From: Lactobacillus apis
Lineage (GTDB): Bacteria; Bacillota; Bacilli; Lactobacillales; Lactobacillaceae
Length of the DNA: 37,929 nt
Assembly: GCF_002837055.1 (NCBI RefSeq)
Contig: NZ_PDKP01000004.1
Location: 27,177 to 65,105, forward strand
Direction: 5' to 3'
Part shown: positions 24,767 through 31,849 of the stretch, piece by piece
Layout of the letters: each line of letters begins with the position of its first letter
How positions within the stretch are numbered: the first letter of the stretch is position 1
Made by a program: the position numbers and the translations under genes
Notes under the pieces: generated by a model
Database searches by the model: none
Told to the model about the DNA's origin: nothing
The model's input: only the letters and a program-made list of their open reading frames with translations

Positions 24767-26144
24767 TATGATCCCCCAAATAAGTACCAAGATTATCATT
24801 CATTGTGGCTTTTAAAAACGCAACCTGGTGATAGTCTTTACTTAGATTTAATAGTTCTTGCCAGTTTTTGTTGTTTGGTTGATCAATGTCATAATCTGTT
24901 ACCAGCAAAGCTAGTTCTTTGTTATTTTTCACTGCTTGAGAAATCATCCGAAAGATATGATTATCCGAAAAACTAAACCCAGCAGTAATTAACAAAGTGT
25001 TCTTCCGCTTTAACAGCTCTTGAAATTTAGTGAATAAATCAAAATAAGGTTCCTGGTAGCTCTGCGCATACTTATCTGAACTTGGAAAAATCATAACTGT
25101 ATCATCAGCTTCAACCTTTTCTCCATTTAACACCCGTACAATTTCACCTTCTTCGTCTCTTTTCCACGTTAGTGATCCATGCAATTTTATTAGGTTAAAA
25201 ACTCTTTTATTGTATTCTAATTCTCTTGTTTTAATATCCGAAACTTCTTTGACAAGATTCCAATTAAACATATCGCTATCAAACTTAGGTTTTGCTAAAA
25301 ACTTAAATCCATCAAATACAGTATAATTTTGATTTGCTGCGGCATCTTCAAACACAGTGTCATAGTTAGTAGTAATTACTGATAGTTTACTGGGTGCTTC
25401 AATTCTTTCCGTTAAAATATTTAAAATTCCTTCATGTTTAAATTTTTTTCCATCATACGAATAACTAGTATTTTCTTTAATTATCTCAAGAACTCTTTTT
25501 TTCGTAGCTATGTATTTTTCTTCTTTATCATCAATATACGGTTCAAAATGAATAACACCGGATAGAAAATCTTCTAAGTCAAAATCTTCGCTTAGTTTTG
25601 ATTCATTTTTATCAATTACTTTGTTTTTATAGTGTGCTTTCTCTGCTAACTCTTCCAAACTATATAAGTCACTTTCCTCATTTAGTTTTGTATTGATGTT
25701 TTCTGCAATCATGTTAACAGTTTTACCACAATCAGAATCTATATCGTTTTTATTATCCTCCGTTTTTTCAGTAGCGTTTGACTTTTTGGAAACCACAGAA
25801 GCTCCAGCACCGGCCAAAAAAACAATATTATCAAATTTCCTGTTTGTAAATTTTTTTACTTCTCTTTTGATTTCACTTTCGAATTCAATTTTAAGCGGAT
25901 TTGGTTCTTCTTTTGTATCCTCTTCTAAATTATGACCCATTGCAACCAAATAATTCTGAAAAGAACTTTCAACAGAATTTTTTTCTATTAAAAACTTCTC
26001 GTTTCGCTTGAACAATCTCATTCCAAATGAAAAATATGATGTTTTTTCTTCACCCACATTACTTACCTTCTTCCATAATTCAACAGCTCTGCAATCATCA
26101 TTATATAACAAGTAAACTGATATACTAGTTTTTATTATAGTCAA
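24756..26144 (-). CDS. SIR2-domain NADase/effector of a HerA-SIR2 defence module
   Basis: SIR2-like effector partner of HerA. The Rossmann motif is VFLAGAGASV (about residue 108-117 of the longest frame), TTNYD holds the conserved Asn, LIKLHGSLTW the conserved His, and the fold closes with LLITAGFSFSDNH. A charged insert (about 120-200) interrupts the domain. The N-terminal 90 residues are not recognised. Start uncertain: the frame opens at TTG 26142-26144, which overlaps the TGA of a short ORF with a strong ribosome binding site (26141-26209). A GTG at 26055-26057 with AGAAGG upstream and an ATG at 26019-26021 are alternatives. The role, NAD+ depletion during phage infection, is inferred from characterised relatives. 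Confidence 0.85.
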   Translation of the reverse strand: MTIIKTSISVYLLYNDDCRAVELWKKVSNVGEEKTSYFSFGMRLFKRNEKFLIEKNSVESSFQNYLVAMGHNLEEDTKEEPNPLKIEFESEIKREVKKFTNRKFDNIVFLAGAGASVVSKKSNATEKTEDNKNDIDSDCGKTVNMIAENINTKLNEESDLYSLEELAEKAHYKNKVIDKNESKLSEDFDLEDFLSGVIHFEPYIDDKEEKYIATKKRVLEIIKENTSYSYDGKKFKHEGILNILTERIEAPSKLSVITTNYDTVFEDAAANQNYTVFDGFKFLAKPKFDSDMFNWNLVKEVSDIKTRELEYNKRVFNLIKLHGSLTWKRDEEGEIVRVLNGEKVEADDTVMIFPSSDKYAQSYQEPYFDLFTKFQELLKRKNTLLITAGFSFSDNHIFRMISQAVKNNKELALLVTDYDIDQPNNKNWQELLNLSKDYHQVAFLKATMNDNLGTYLGDHNDN

Positions 26145-26163
26145 CAGTACTTAACTTTAGCAA
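26134..26163 (-). promoter_or_regulatory. Possible internal promoter for sir2-herA
   Basis: On the minus strand TTGCTA (26158-26163) and a perfect TATAAT (26134-26139) are 18 bases apart. If used, transcription would begin inside the N-terminal SIR2 codons and the GTG at 26057 would be the start. Confidence 0.35.
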
Positions 26164-26209
26164 GGAGATTAATAATCTTGTGCTGATTTTTGGTAAATTT
26201 CATGTTCAT
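26141..26209 (-). CDS. 22-codon ORF coupled to the SIR2 gene (leader ORF or split N-terminus)
   Basis: AAGGAGG six bases before an ATG is the strongest ribosome binding site in front of the SIR2-HerA pair. The ORF encodes a basic peptide beginning MNMKFTKNQHKIINLL and ends in a TGA overlapping the TTG start of the SIR2 frame (TTGA). Either it is a leader peptide that couples translation to sir2, or it is the true N-terminus of SIR2 separated by a one-base shift. The sequence also looks like the first helix of a winged-helix regulator, so a remnant is possible. Confidence 0.45.
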   Translation of the reverse strand: MNMKFTKNQHKIINLLAKVKYC

Positions 26210-26292
26210 TGGATTTACCTCCTTGTTGTCCTCATTATGAATAAATCGCTTCTATGAAAAAAGTTAACTAAGTTCAGTACAAAAACCGAACT

Positions 26293-26320
26293 AAAAAACA
26301 TGAAGTATTTAAACTTCATG
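26293..26320 (-). terminator. Intrinsic terminator downstream of fructokinase
   Basis: On the minus strand CATGAAGT/ACTTCATG with a TTAAAT loop is followed by six T. It insulates the SIR2-HerA unit from the fructokinase transcript. Confidence 0.85.
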
Positions 26321-26384
26321 CTCTGTAAAGTATCGTATTCAATTTTTTATATACTTTGAACAAACTTGGTTAAAGCAGGATAAA

Positions 26385-26411
26385 TTTTCACATATTAATA
26401 TATGAAAATTA
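26385..26411 (-). terminator. Inverted repeat overlapping the fructokinase stop
   Basis: A stem AATTTTCATAT/ATATGTGAAAATT starts at the stop codon. It is AT-rich with a short T run, so it is weaker as a terminator than the one at 26293-26320; it may protect the 3' end of the message. Confidence 0.45.
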
Positions 26412-27281
26412 TTCTCTTAATAATCGTTTTGCAAGTGCAAAATCACCTACAGTTGCTGAACCATTATTTTCAATTTCAGGCATAACAATGTATTGATCAA
26501 GTTCAGGTACGTGAACGTAGCCATTCAACAATTTAGCAAAATCACGTCTTACTTTTTCTAAGAACTTTTCACTAGTAACGCCGCCGCCAAAAACAATTTT
26601 ATCAGGGCGCACAATCAGTGTAACTTGCAAAGCAGCTTGAGCAACGTAGTAACTCATGATGTCCCAAACAGGATCTGATAGTGGAACATCCTTGCCTGGC
26701 TTATTCAAACGAGCATCAAAAGTTGGACCAGATACTAAACCTTCCAGACAATCTTTGTGGAAAGGACAAACACCTGCAAAATCAAGATCATCAGGATGAC
26801 GCTTAAGCTTAACATGGCCCATTTCAGGGTGGCCAAGTGAACCAACTAACTTGCCGTTAATAATTGCTCCACCACCAACACCGGTGCCAATAGTGTAATA
26901 AACAAGAGAGTCAATGTCTTCATTAGATAATTGTGACATCACATACTCACCATACGCTGATCCATTTACATCAGTTGTGAAGTACATTGGTACATCAATC
27001 TCTTTTTTCAAATAACCAACAAAGTCAGTATTACTCCAGCCTGCCTTAGGTGTGTCAGTAATGTAGCCATAATTCGATGCAGTCTTACGTACTTCGATTG
27101 GTCCAAAAGAGGCAATTCCAATCGCATCAATATCAAATTTTTTGAAGTAGTCGACTGTTTTGCGAAGTGTTTCCTCTGGAGTTGTGGTTGGGAAAGTAGT
27201 TTGATCTTTAATCTGGTAATTTTCGTTACCGACGGCGCAAACAAACTTTGTTCCACCAGCTTCAATTGATCCTAATAACAT
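26409..27281 (-). CDS. scrK: Fructokinase (ROK family)
   Basis: Phosphorylates fructose to fructose 6-phosphate with ATP in the cytoplasm. The N-terminal phosphate motif SIEAGGTKFVCAVG is typical of Gram-positive fructokinases. The ROK core has GTGVGGGAIINGKLVGSLGHPEMGH and the zinc site H-x-CPFHKDCLEG. Length of 290 residues is usual. AAAGGAC lies before the ATG at 27279-27281. It lies just downstream of the fructan/fructose PTS operon but behind a terminator, so it is a separate unit serving the same pathway: free fructose released by the hydrolase would enter glycolysis here. Confidence 0.92.
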   Translation of the reverse strand: MLLGSIEAGGTKFVCAVGNENYQIKDQTTFPTTTPEETLRKTVDYFKKFDIDAIGIASFGPIEVRKTASNYGYITDTPKAGWSNTDFVGYLKKEIDVPMYFTTDVNGSAYGEYVMSQLSNEDIDSLVYYTIGTGVGGGAIINGKLVGSLGHPEMGHVKLKRHPDDLDFAGVCPFHKDCLEGLVSGPTFDARLNKPGKDVPLSDPVWDIMSYYVAQAALQVTLIVRPDKIVFGGGVTSEKFLEKVRRDFAKLLNGYVHVPELDQYIVMPEIENNGSATVGDFALAKRLLRE

Positions 27282-27356
27282 TTAGTTGTCCTTTCGTTTT
27301 TAAATTCTAATTTACAAAGTTAATTTTAAGCTAAATTATAAATAAAGCTAGTCAAG

Positions 27357-27387
27357 AAAAGACCATCATTTTAAAAAATGATGGCCT
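27357..27387 (-). terminator. Terminator of the PTS operon
   Basis: On the minus strand GGCCATCATTTT/AAAATGATGGTC with a short loop is followed by TTTTC, 15 bases after the VOC gene stop. It ends the EIIC-EIID-EIIB-EIIA-hydrolase-VOC transcript. Confidence 0.88.
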
Positions 27388-27401
27388 CAGTTCTATCAAG
27401 G

Positions 27402-27779
27402 CTACAGTTTTTGACAAACCTCAAAAATTTCTTTGTTTGGACCATAGAAATTAAAGTACTTAATACCATTTTCCCAATATGGCAAGCTCTGTATACCATC
27501 TTCAACAAATTCAACTTTTAATTGTTTAACTTGTTCGTAAGCAGCTTCTATTTCTTTAGTATCTAAAGCAATATGATTGATAGCTCCTACCTTTTCAGGT
27601 GCTTCTTCTGGTGATTCCCAGCTCTCAAGCATTAAAGTACCTAACTGGTAAAAACCAACTTTACTACCATCGTTGTCTTCTGTATTTACTAATTCAAAGC
27701 CCAGAGCTTCGTAAAATTTCCTACTTTCAACAAATTTTCTTGTAGGAATTCCTATATGTTGTAAACCATTAAAAAACAA
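27402..27779 (-). CDS. VOC-superfamily (glyoxalase-like) protein
   Basis: A 125-residue single-chain vicinal-oxygen-chelate fold with paired beta-alpha-beta-beta-beta modules. It opens LQHIGIPTRKFVESRKFYEALGFE and has a second metal-site stretch INHIALDTKEIEAAYEQV, then NFYGPNKEIFEVCQ. Metal-ligand candidates are the His in QHIG, the His in NHIA and the Glu in EIFEV. The function is not predictable: glyoxalase, isomerase/epimerase and binding proteins share the fold. It is the last gene of the PTS operon, 15 bases after the GH32-like gene, with a TTG start at 27777-27779 after GAGGT. Operon membership suggests a sugar-phosphate-related step. Confidence 0.8.
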   Translation of the reverse strand: MFFNGLQHIGIPTRKFVESRKFYEALGFELVNTEDNDGSKVGFYQLGTLMLESWESPEEAPEKVGAINHIALDTKEIEAAYEQVKQLKVEFVEDGIQSLPYWENGIKYFNFYGPNKEIFEVCQKL

Positions 27780-27794
27780 TTTTTACCTCATATT

Positions 27795-29204
27795 TTATCT
27801 TAAAGTATCTTTCCATTGAGTATGATACTGCAAATTAGAAACAGCGATTTTACCTTCCGTTACAAAGAAACTTAGCTGCTTGCCCGTTTTATTGTACATT
27901 CTAGCACTTAAAGCTATGTTGTTTATATACAAAATAATAATACTATCATCTACAATCAGTTTAAAGTCATATTTTTGGTTTTTGACCAAGAAAATTGGAC
28001 GTTGTAATCCTGTAGTGAAGTAGGATGGCCAAGGGTAATTTGGAGTATGAGTAAATTTAAGCATGTGTTCAGGACGTGAGACTTTATATTGGTATCCTTC
28101 TCGAGTTTCACTATTAACAAAAGCCTTTATTCCAAATTCTTTAGTATCTTCTAGAGCATCGATTTGTCCTTCAAGTAAAAACTGACTTGGCAGATTTTCA
28201 ATTAGACTGTGTTCTGCTTTTTCGGTTGAATTTCCAAGTTCAAAAGTTGGTAAGGAGGCTGTTTTTGCGAAATTGTTAATAATGGTTTGAGGTAGAGTTA
28301 CCCCAAGAGTTTTGTCTTCTCTTTTAATTACTTGATGTGGTACAAATGCTCCACCCCAATCCCAATTTCCTAAATCATCATTATTTTCTTTAGTCGCTAC
28401 CCAGCCTGTTAAAAAGCGACCAACATTTTCATTACCTACCGTTCTAGCGGCATAATAAGCTTTACCATCAAAGAATTCATCGCTTAAAGAATGCCAATCG
28501 CCAAACAAGTCTTTTCCAACACGATATTTAGTTCTTTTATCTTCAGAATATTCTGAAAAGATTAAGTACCAATCACCATCTATCTGAAATAGATCAGGCA
28601 TTTCGATCATATTAAATTCATTTGGTGTCCAAAAATCACCTTTGAAATCCCAATTTTTAAGATCTTGAGATTCGAAATAAACTAATCGACCTGTTGGCTT
28701 TTTCTTATCACTAGGCAGTCTTGCACCAAGAACTAAAATATAGCATTGCTTTTCTTGAGAATAAACAATTACTGGATCACGCCAATCATTATGATCGTAA
28801 CCAGTTTGTGGAACTAAACTAGTTGCTTGACCTGATTTTTTCCAATGAACTAAATCTTGGCTAGTAGCTGACATTAAAACCTCAGAAGTCTTTTTAGCTA
28901 GTTTAGCTTGGCGATTATGACCTGTATAAAAGGCAATCTTCTCATTTTTTCCTTGAGTAACACTTCCGGCATAAATAAATTGATCAACTGCATCATGCGA
29001 TCCTTTGGGCAAGACCTCACCATAGTCTTTAAAATTAACAAAGTCTTTTGTTGTAACCAGTGACCAGCCAAACGGATCAGTTAGAGGCTTAGGTTTTCGA
29101 GTATCTCTTTGATGGAAAAGATAAAAAGTTTGATCATCCTCATTAAAGAAAGGCATACAGTCCCCAAACCAATAATCTTTTGGTTGATAAAATATTTTTT
29201 GCAT
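27795..29204 (-). CDS. GH32-like fructosidase (cytoplasmic)
   Basis: A 469-residue two-domain protein: a five-bladed beta-propeller (about 1-320) and a C-terminal beta-sandwich (about 330-465) with the DDSIIILYINN stretch typical of GH32. The three acidic residues expected in GH32 can be placed: Asp15 in YWFGDCMPFF (where classical enzymes have WMNDPNG), Asp143 in WRDP, and Glu201 in IEMPDLF. There is no signal peptide, so it acts inside the cell on a fructoside brought in by the adjacent PTS, perhaps in phosphorylated form. Sucrose-6-phosphate or an oligofructoside phosphate are candidates. The divergent first motif makes specificity uncertain. It lies 17 bases after EIIA. Confidence 0.8.
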   Translation of the reverse strand: MQKIFYQPKDYWFGDCMPFFNEDDQTFYLFHQRDTRKPKPLTDPFGWSLVTTKDFVNFKDYGEVLPKGSHDAVDQFIYAGSVTQGKNEKIAFYTGHNRQAKLAKKTSEVLMSATSQDLVHWKKSGQATSLVPQTGYDHNDWRDPVIVYSQEKQCYILVLGARLPSDKKKPTGRLVYFESQDLKNWDFKGDFWTPNEFNMIEMPDLFQIDGDWYLIFSEYSEDKRTKYRVGKDLFGDWHSLSDEFFDGKAYYAARTVGNENVGRFLTGWVATKENNDDLGNWDWGGAFVPHQVIKREDKTLGVTLPQTIINNFAKTASLPTFELGNSTEKAEHSLIENLPSQFLLEGQIDALEDTKEFGIKAFVNSETREGYQYKVSRPEHMLKFTHTPNYPWPSYFTTGLQRPIFLVKNQKYDFKLIVDDSIIILYINNIALSARMYNKTGKQLSFFVTEGKIAVSNLQYHTQWKDTLR

Positions 29205-29221
29205 TTTAGTTAATTCTTTCT

Positions 29222-29632
29222 TTATTCATCATCATCACCTTTAACATTTTTTAATTCAAATCGTGTCAAAGGGACCATTTTCTCAATTTTATCCACTACA
29301 TCCTTTAGTGGCTTGTTTTGCATTCTTAAATTCAAAGTTTCAACAAGAACCGGTAAACTAACACCGCCAAATAAATATGATTCATTTTCCCAAGCAGTGC
29401 TTTTTTTAGCAAACTCATTAAATGGTGTCCCACCAGCTATATCACAGAAAATAATTACTGGCTCATCAACTAATGGTTCAACCACATTTTCAACCTTCTT
29501 TGAAAATTGATCTATTCCTTGATCACCCAATTCAACAGTCTTCACTTTTTTAGTTTGGCCAAAAAATGACTGTAAAACACTTAAGAACTCTCCGGCAAGA
29601 TGACCATGTGTAGCTATTATTATGTTGAACAT
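29222..29632 (-). CDS. PTS mannose/fructose-family EIIA
   Basis: Cytoplasmic phosphocarrier of 136 residues. The N-terminal motif MFNIIIATHGHLAGEF carries the phosphorylated histidine (His9 by family position), which takes phosphate from HPr. FCDIAGGTPFNEFA is the second family motif. It is a separate EIIA rather than the fused EIIAB of ManX, as in LevD. AAGGATT precedes the ATG. It lies between EIIB and the hydrolase in the operon. Confidence 0.92.
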   Translation of the reverse strand: MFNIIIATHGHLAGEFLSVLQSFFGQTKKVKTVELGDQGIDQFSKKVENVVEPLVDEPVIIFCDIAGGTPFNEFAKKSTAWENESYLFGGVSLPVLVETLNLRMQNKPLKDVVDKIEKMVPLTRFELKNVKGDDDE

Positions 29633-29647
29633 TGAATTTCAATCCTT

Positions 29648-30136
29648 CTAAATATAATCTTTTAAATAAACAGTTGGACTTTGTGGTGTCGGAATAACAG
29701 TAACATTTATGCCACGATCAATTAATTGCTTAAATGAAGCACGTTCTTCCTGAGTAACATTAATTGATGGTCGGATACGTTCTGTACCTTCTCTTGCCGC
29801 CATATTACCCACATTAACCTCTTTAATTGGTAACCCATTATCAATTAAATAATTAACATCCATCGGAGAAACGCAGATTAAAAGTACTCTCTGTCCCTTA
29901 TAGCGCCCGCTCTTAATATTAGCTAGCGCCTTTTCTCTTCCTAAAATGGATGTGCTTACGTTTGCTGGGGCAGCCAATCTAACTACAGTTTTACGCATGT
30001 CATCATTTACAATCGAATCATTGATAACCATAATTCTCGTTGCATTTAAGCGGCCACTCCATTGTGTTGCCACTTGACCATGAATCATTCTGTCGTCAAT
30101 TCTAACGTGAACAATTCCTTCCATTCCTTCTGCCAT
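29648..30136 (-). CDS. PTS mannose/fructose-family EIIB
   Basis: Cytoplasmic EIIB of 162 residues with the phosphorylation motif HVRIDDRMIHGQVATQW (active His19). It passes phosphate from EIIA to the incoming sugar. The rest shows the family pattern VVRLAAPANV and LLICVSPMDV. GAGGTG lies about eight bases before the ATG at 30134-30136. Corresponds to LevE in fructose systems. Confidence 0.93.
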   Translation of the reverse strand: MAEGMEGIVHVRIDDRMIHGQVATQWSGRLNATRIMVINDSIVNDDMRKTVVRLAAPANVSTSILGREKALANIKSGRYKGQRVLLICVSPMDVNYLIDNGLPIKEVNVGNMAAREGTERIRPSINVTQEERASFKQLIDRGINVTVIPTPQSPTVYLKDYI

Positions 30137-30147
30137 CGTCTACACCT

Positions 30148-30936
30148 CTATGCCAAAATGTGCATTGCATTTAATGCAACAGATACTACCAAAACAATCA
30201 AAATTACATATACTGGTTTTATCTTTTTACCCAGTAAATAATAGATTCCTGCAACAACTGCTGCTGGCAATAGTCCAGGCATAATTTGATCTAGAATACT
30301 ATTACCAGTCATTGTTAATTTTCCTTGTTTAAAAGTAAATGCTAGATTTACTTTTACCATTGTCGCAGCCAATGCACCGACAACCATCAAGCCCAAAACA
30401 GATGCTGCATTAGTAAGAGCCTTTAACGTTGTATTAATTGAGGAAAGCATTTTAGTTCCAGATTTGTATCCAGCATTGAACAAAGGATATGCTGTCAATC
30501 TAATTAAAATTGAAGCAATTATCCACATGAATACGCCAAATGGATTACCGTGAAGTGCCATATTAGCTGCAATCGCACCGAAAATTGTCCATGGAATAGT
30601 AACAAACAAGCTATCACCAATTCCTGCTAATGGTCCCATTAAACCTGTTTTTAAGGCACTAACTGCTTCAAGCGATGCAGTTTTACCACTTTCTTCCATT
30701 CCTGCATCAATTCCCATAATAAACGGTGCAGTGTATGGAGTTGTATTAAAGAACTGCAATTGCGTTTTAATAGCAGTTTTTTTACCCTCAGGATCATCAC
30801 GATAGTTCTCTTCAATAAATGGTAACATCGCGTAGGTATAGCCTAAACCTTCGTATTTTTCATAATTTAAAGAAGTAGCACCAAAAACAATCCACCGGTT
30901 CATTACTTTACGATAAACTTTTTTCATTTTACTCAT
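30148..30936 (-). CDS. PTS mannose/fructose-family EIID
   Basis: Membrane subunit of the sugar channel. The N-terminal half has the EIID marks NYEKYEGLGYTYAMLPFIEENY, FFNTTPYTAPFIMGIDAGMEE and LKTGLMGPLAGIGDSLF. The C-terminal part has several helices. Several starts are possible near the EIIC stop (30929-30931): GTG 30948, ATG 30936 and ATG 30927. AAGGGAG 11 bases upstream favours the ATG at 30934-30936, overlapping the EIIC end by eight bases. Partner of EIIC (LevG equivalent). Confidence 0.92.
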   Translation of the reverse strand: MSKMKKVYRKVMNRWIVFGATSLNYEKYEGLGYTYAMLPFIEENYRDDPEGKKTAIKTQLQFFNTTPYTAPFIMGIDAGMEESGKTASLEAVSALKTGLMGPLAGIGDSLFVTIPWTIFGAIAANMALHGNPFGVFMWIIASILIRLTAYPLFNAGYKSGTKMLSSINTTLKALTNAASVLGLMVVGALAATMVKVNLAFTFKQGKLTMTGNSILDQIMPGLLPAAVVAGIYYLLGKKIKPVYVILIVLVVSVALNAMHILA

Positions 30937-31702
30937 CTTCGTCAGCACTCCCTTCTACAGCTGCCTGTCCACTTTCACTACCCTTGGTTTGGTTCTTATA
31001 TAGAAGCAAAGCAATTGCAAAGCCAATTAGTGATATACCAATAATTGGCATCTTTAAGTAAATGGCTAAAACAAATCCAATAATGATGTATGAAAAGTAG
31101 TCTCTAGTTGGTAAGTACTGTAATAACATTCCAATACCTACTGCAGGTAGAATACCAGCAGCTGTCTTAAGTCCACCAGAAAGCCAAGCAGGGATGTAGT
31201 TAATAAAACTACCAACAATTTGAGGCCCAAGAATTACAGTCAATAGAACTGGAATACCTGATACACAACTTGTCATTAAAGTTGCTAGATATTGCATCCA
31301 GTTAATCATTCGGTAGTTTCCTTGTTCAGCATATTTTTCAGCCTTTTGTTGACAGAAAATATTAGCTGACCATTTTAAAACGTCAACTTGAACAATTAGT
31401 AAAGCAATTGGAATTGCTAGCGTAATTCCGATAGCAGCTTTTTGATGAGTCGCTAAAGTTAAGTACGTACCAATCAAAGCGGCCGTTTGATAGTCTGGAA
31501 CTGATGCTCCACCAAAACTGGTAATACCAAGTGTCATTAATTGTAATGTACCACCTATGTATAGCCCAGTTTCTGCATCTCCCATAATTAAACCGGTAAT
31601 GAAGCCAGCCACAACCGGTTGTGAGATACCCAATTTTGGTCCTTCTTTATCAAAATTGATAATGAAACCATAAATTACGACAAGAATATTTCGTAATATC
31701 AT
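30929..31702 (-). CDS. PTS mannose/fructose-family EIIC
   Basis: Membrane subunit (257 residues) forming the sugar pathway with EIID. Family marks include QPVVAGFITGLIMGD, GLYIGGTLQLMTLGITSFGGASVPD and KAAIGITLAIPIALL, with about seven helices. AAAAAGGAG stands eight bases before the ATG at 31700-31702. It is the first gene after the sigma-54 promoter, whose -12 element is 76 bases upstream of the ATG. With EIID/EIIB/EIIA it makes a complete LevDEFG-type transporter, probably for fructose or a fructoside. Confidence 0.93.
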   Translation of the reverse strand: MILRNILVVIYGFIINFDKEGPKLGISQPVVAGFITGLIMGDAETGLYIGGTLQLMTLGITSFGGASVPDYQTAALIGTYLTLATHQKAAIGITLAIPIALLIVQVDVLKWSANIFCQQKAEKYAEQGNYRMINWMQYLATLMTSCVSGIPVLLTVILGPQIVGSFINYIPAWLSGGLKTAAGILPAVGIGMLLQYLPTRDYFSYIIIGFVLAIYLKMPIIGISLIGFAIALLLYKNQTKGSESGQAAVEGSADEDE

Positions 31703-31777
31703 TTCTCGTTCTCCTTTTTAGAAAATAAATTAATTTGGTGATTGATTTATCCAAACACTTCTTTCCATCAACTAAAT

Positions 31778-31793
31778 AGCAACTTTTGTGCCA
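31778..31793 (-). promoter_or_regulatory. Sigma-54 (RpoN) promoter of the PTS operon
   Basis: On the minus strand the sequence TGGCAC-AAAAG-TTGCT matches the -24/-12 consensus completely, with the obligatory GG and GC spaced correctly. It lies between the levR terminator and EIIC. The neighbouring LevR-type activator is the enhancer-binding protein expected to open it. RpoN must be encoded elsewhere. Confidence 0.93.
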
Positions 31794-31804
31794 AGTTATA
31801 AACA

Positions 31805-31849
31805 AAAAAGCCACATTACCTAATAAACGTTGGTAAATGTGGCTTTTAT
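31805..31849 (-). terminator. Intrinsic terminator of levR
   Basis: On the minus strand AAAAGCCACATTTACC/GGTAATGTGGCTTTTTT, with a long loop, starts at the levR stop and ends just before the sigma-54 promoter. Confidence 0.92.
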
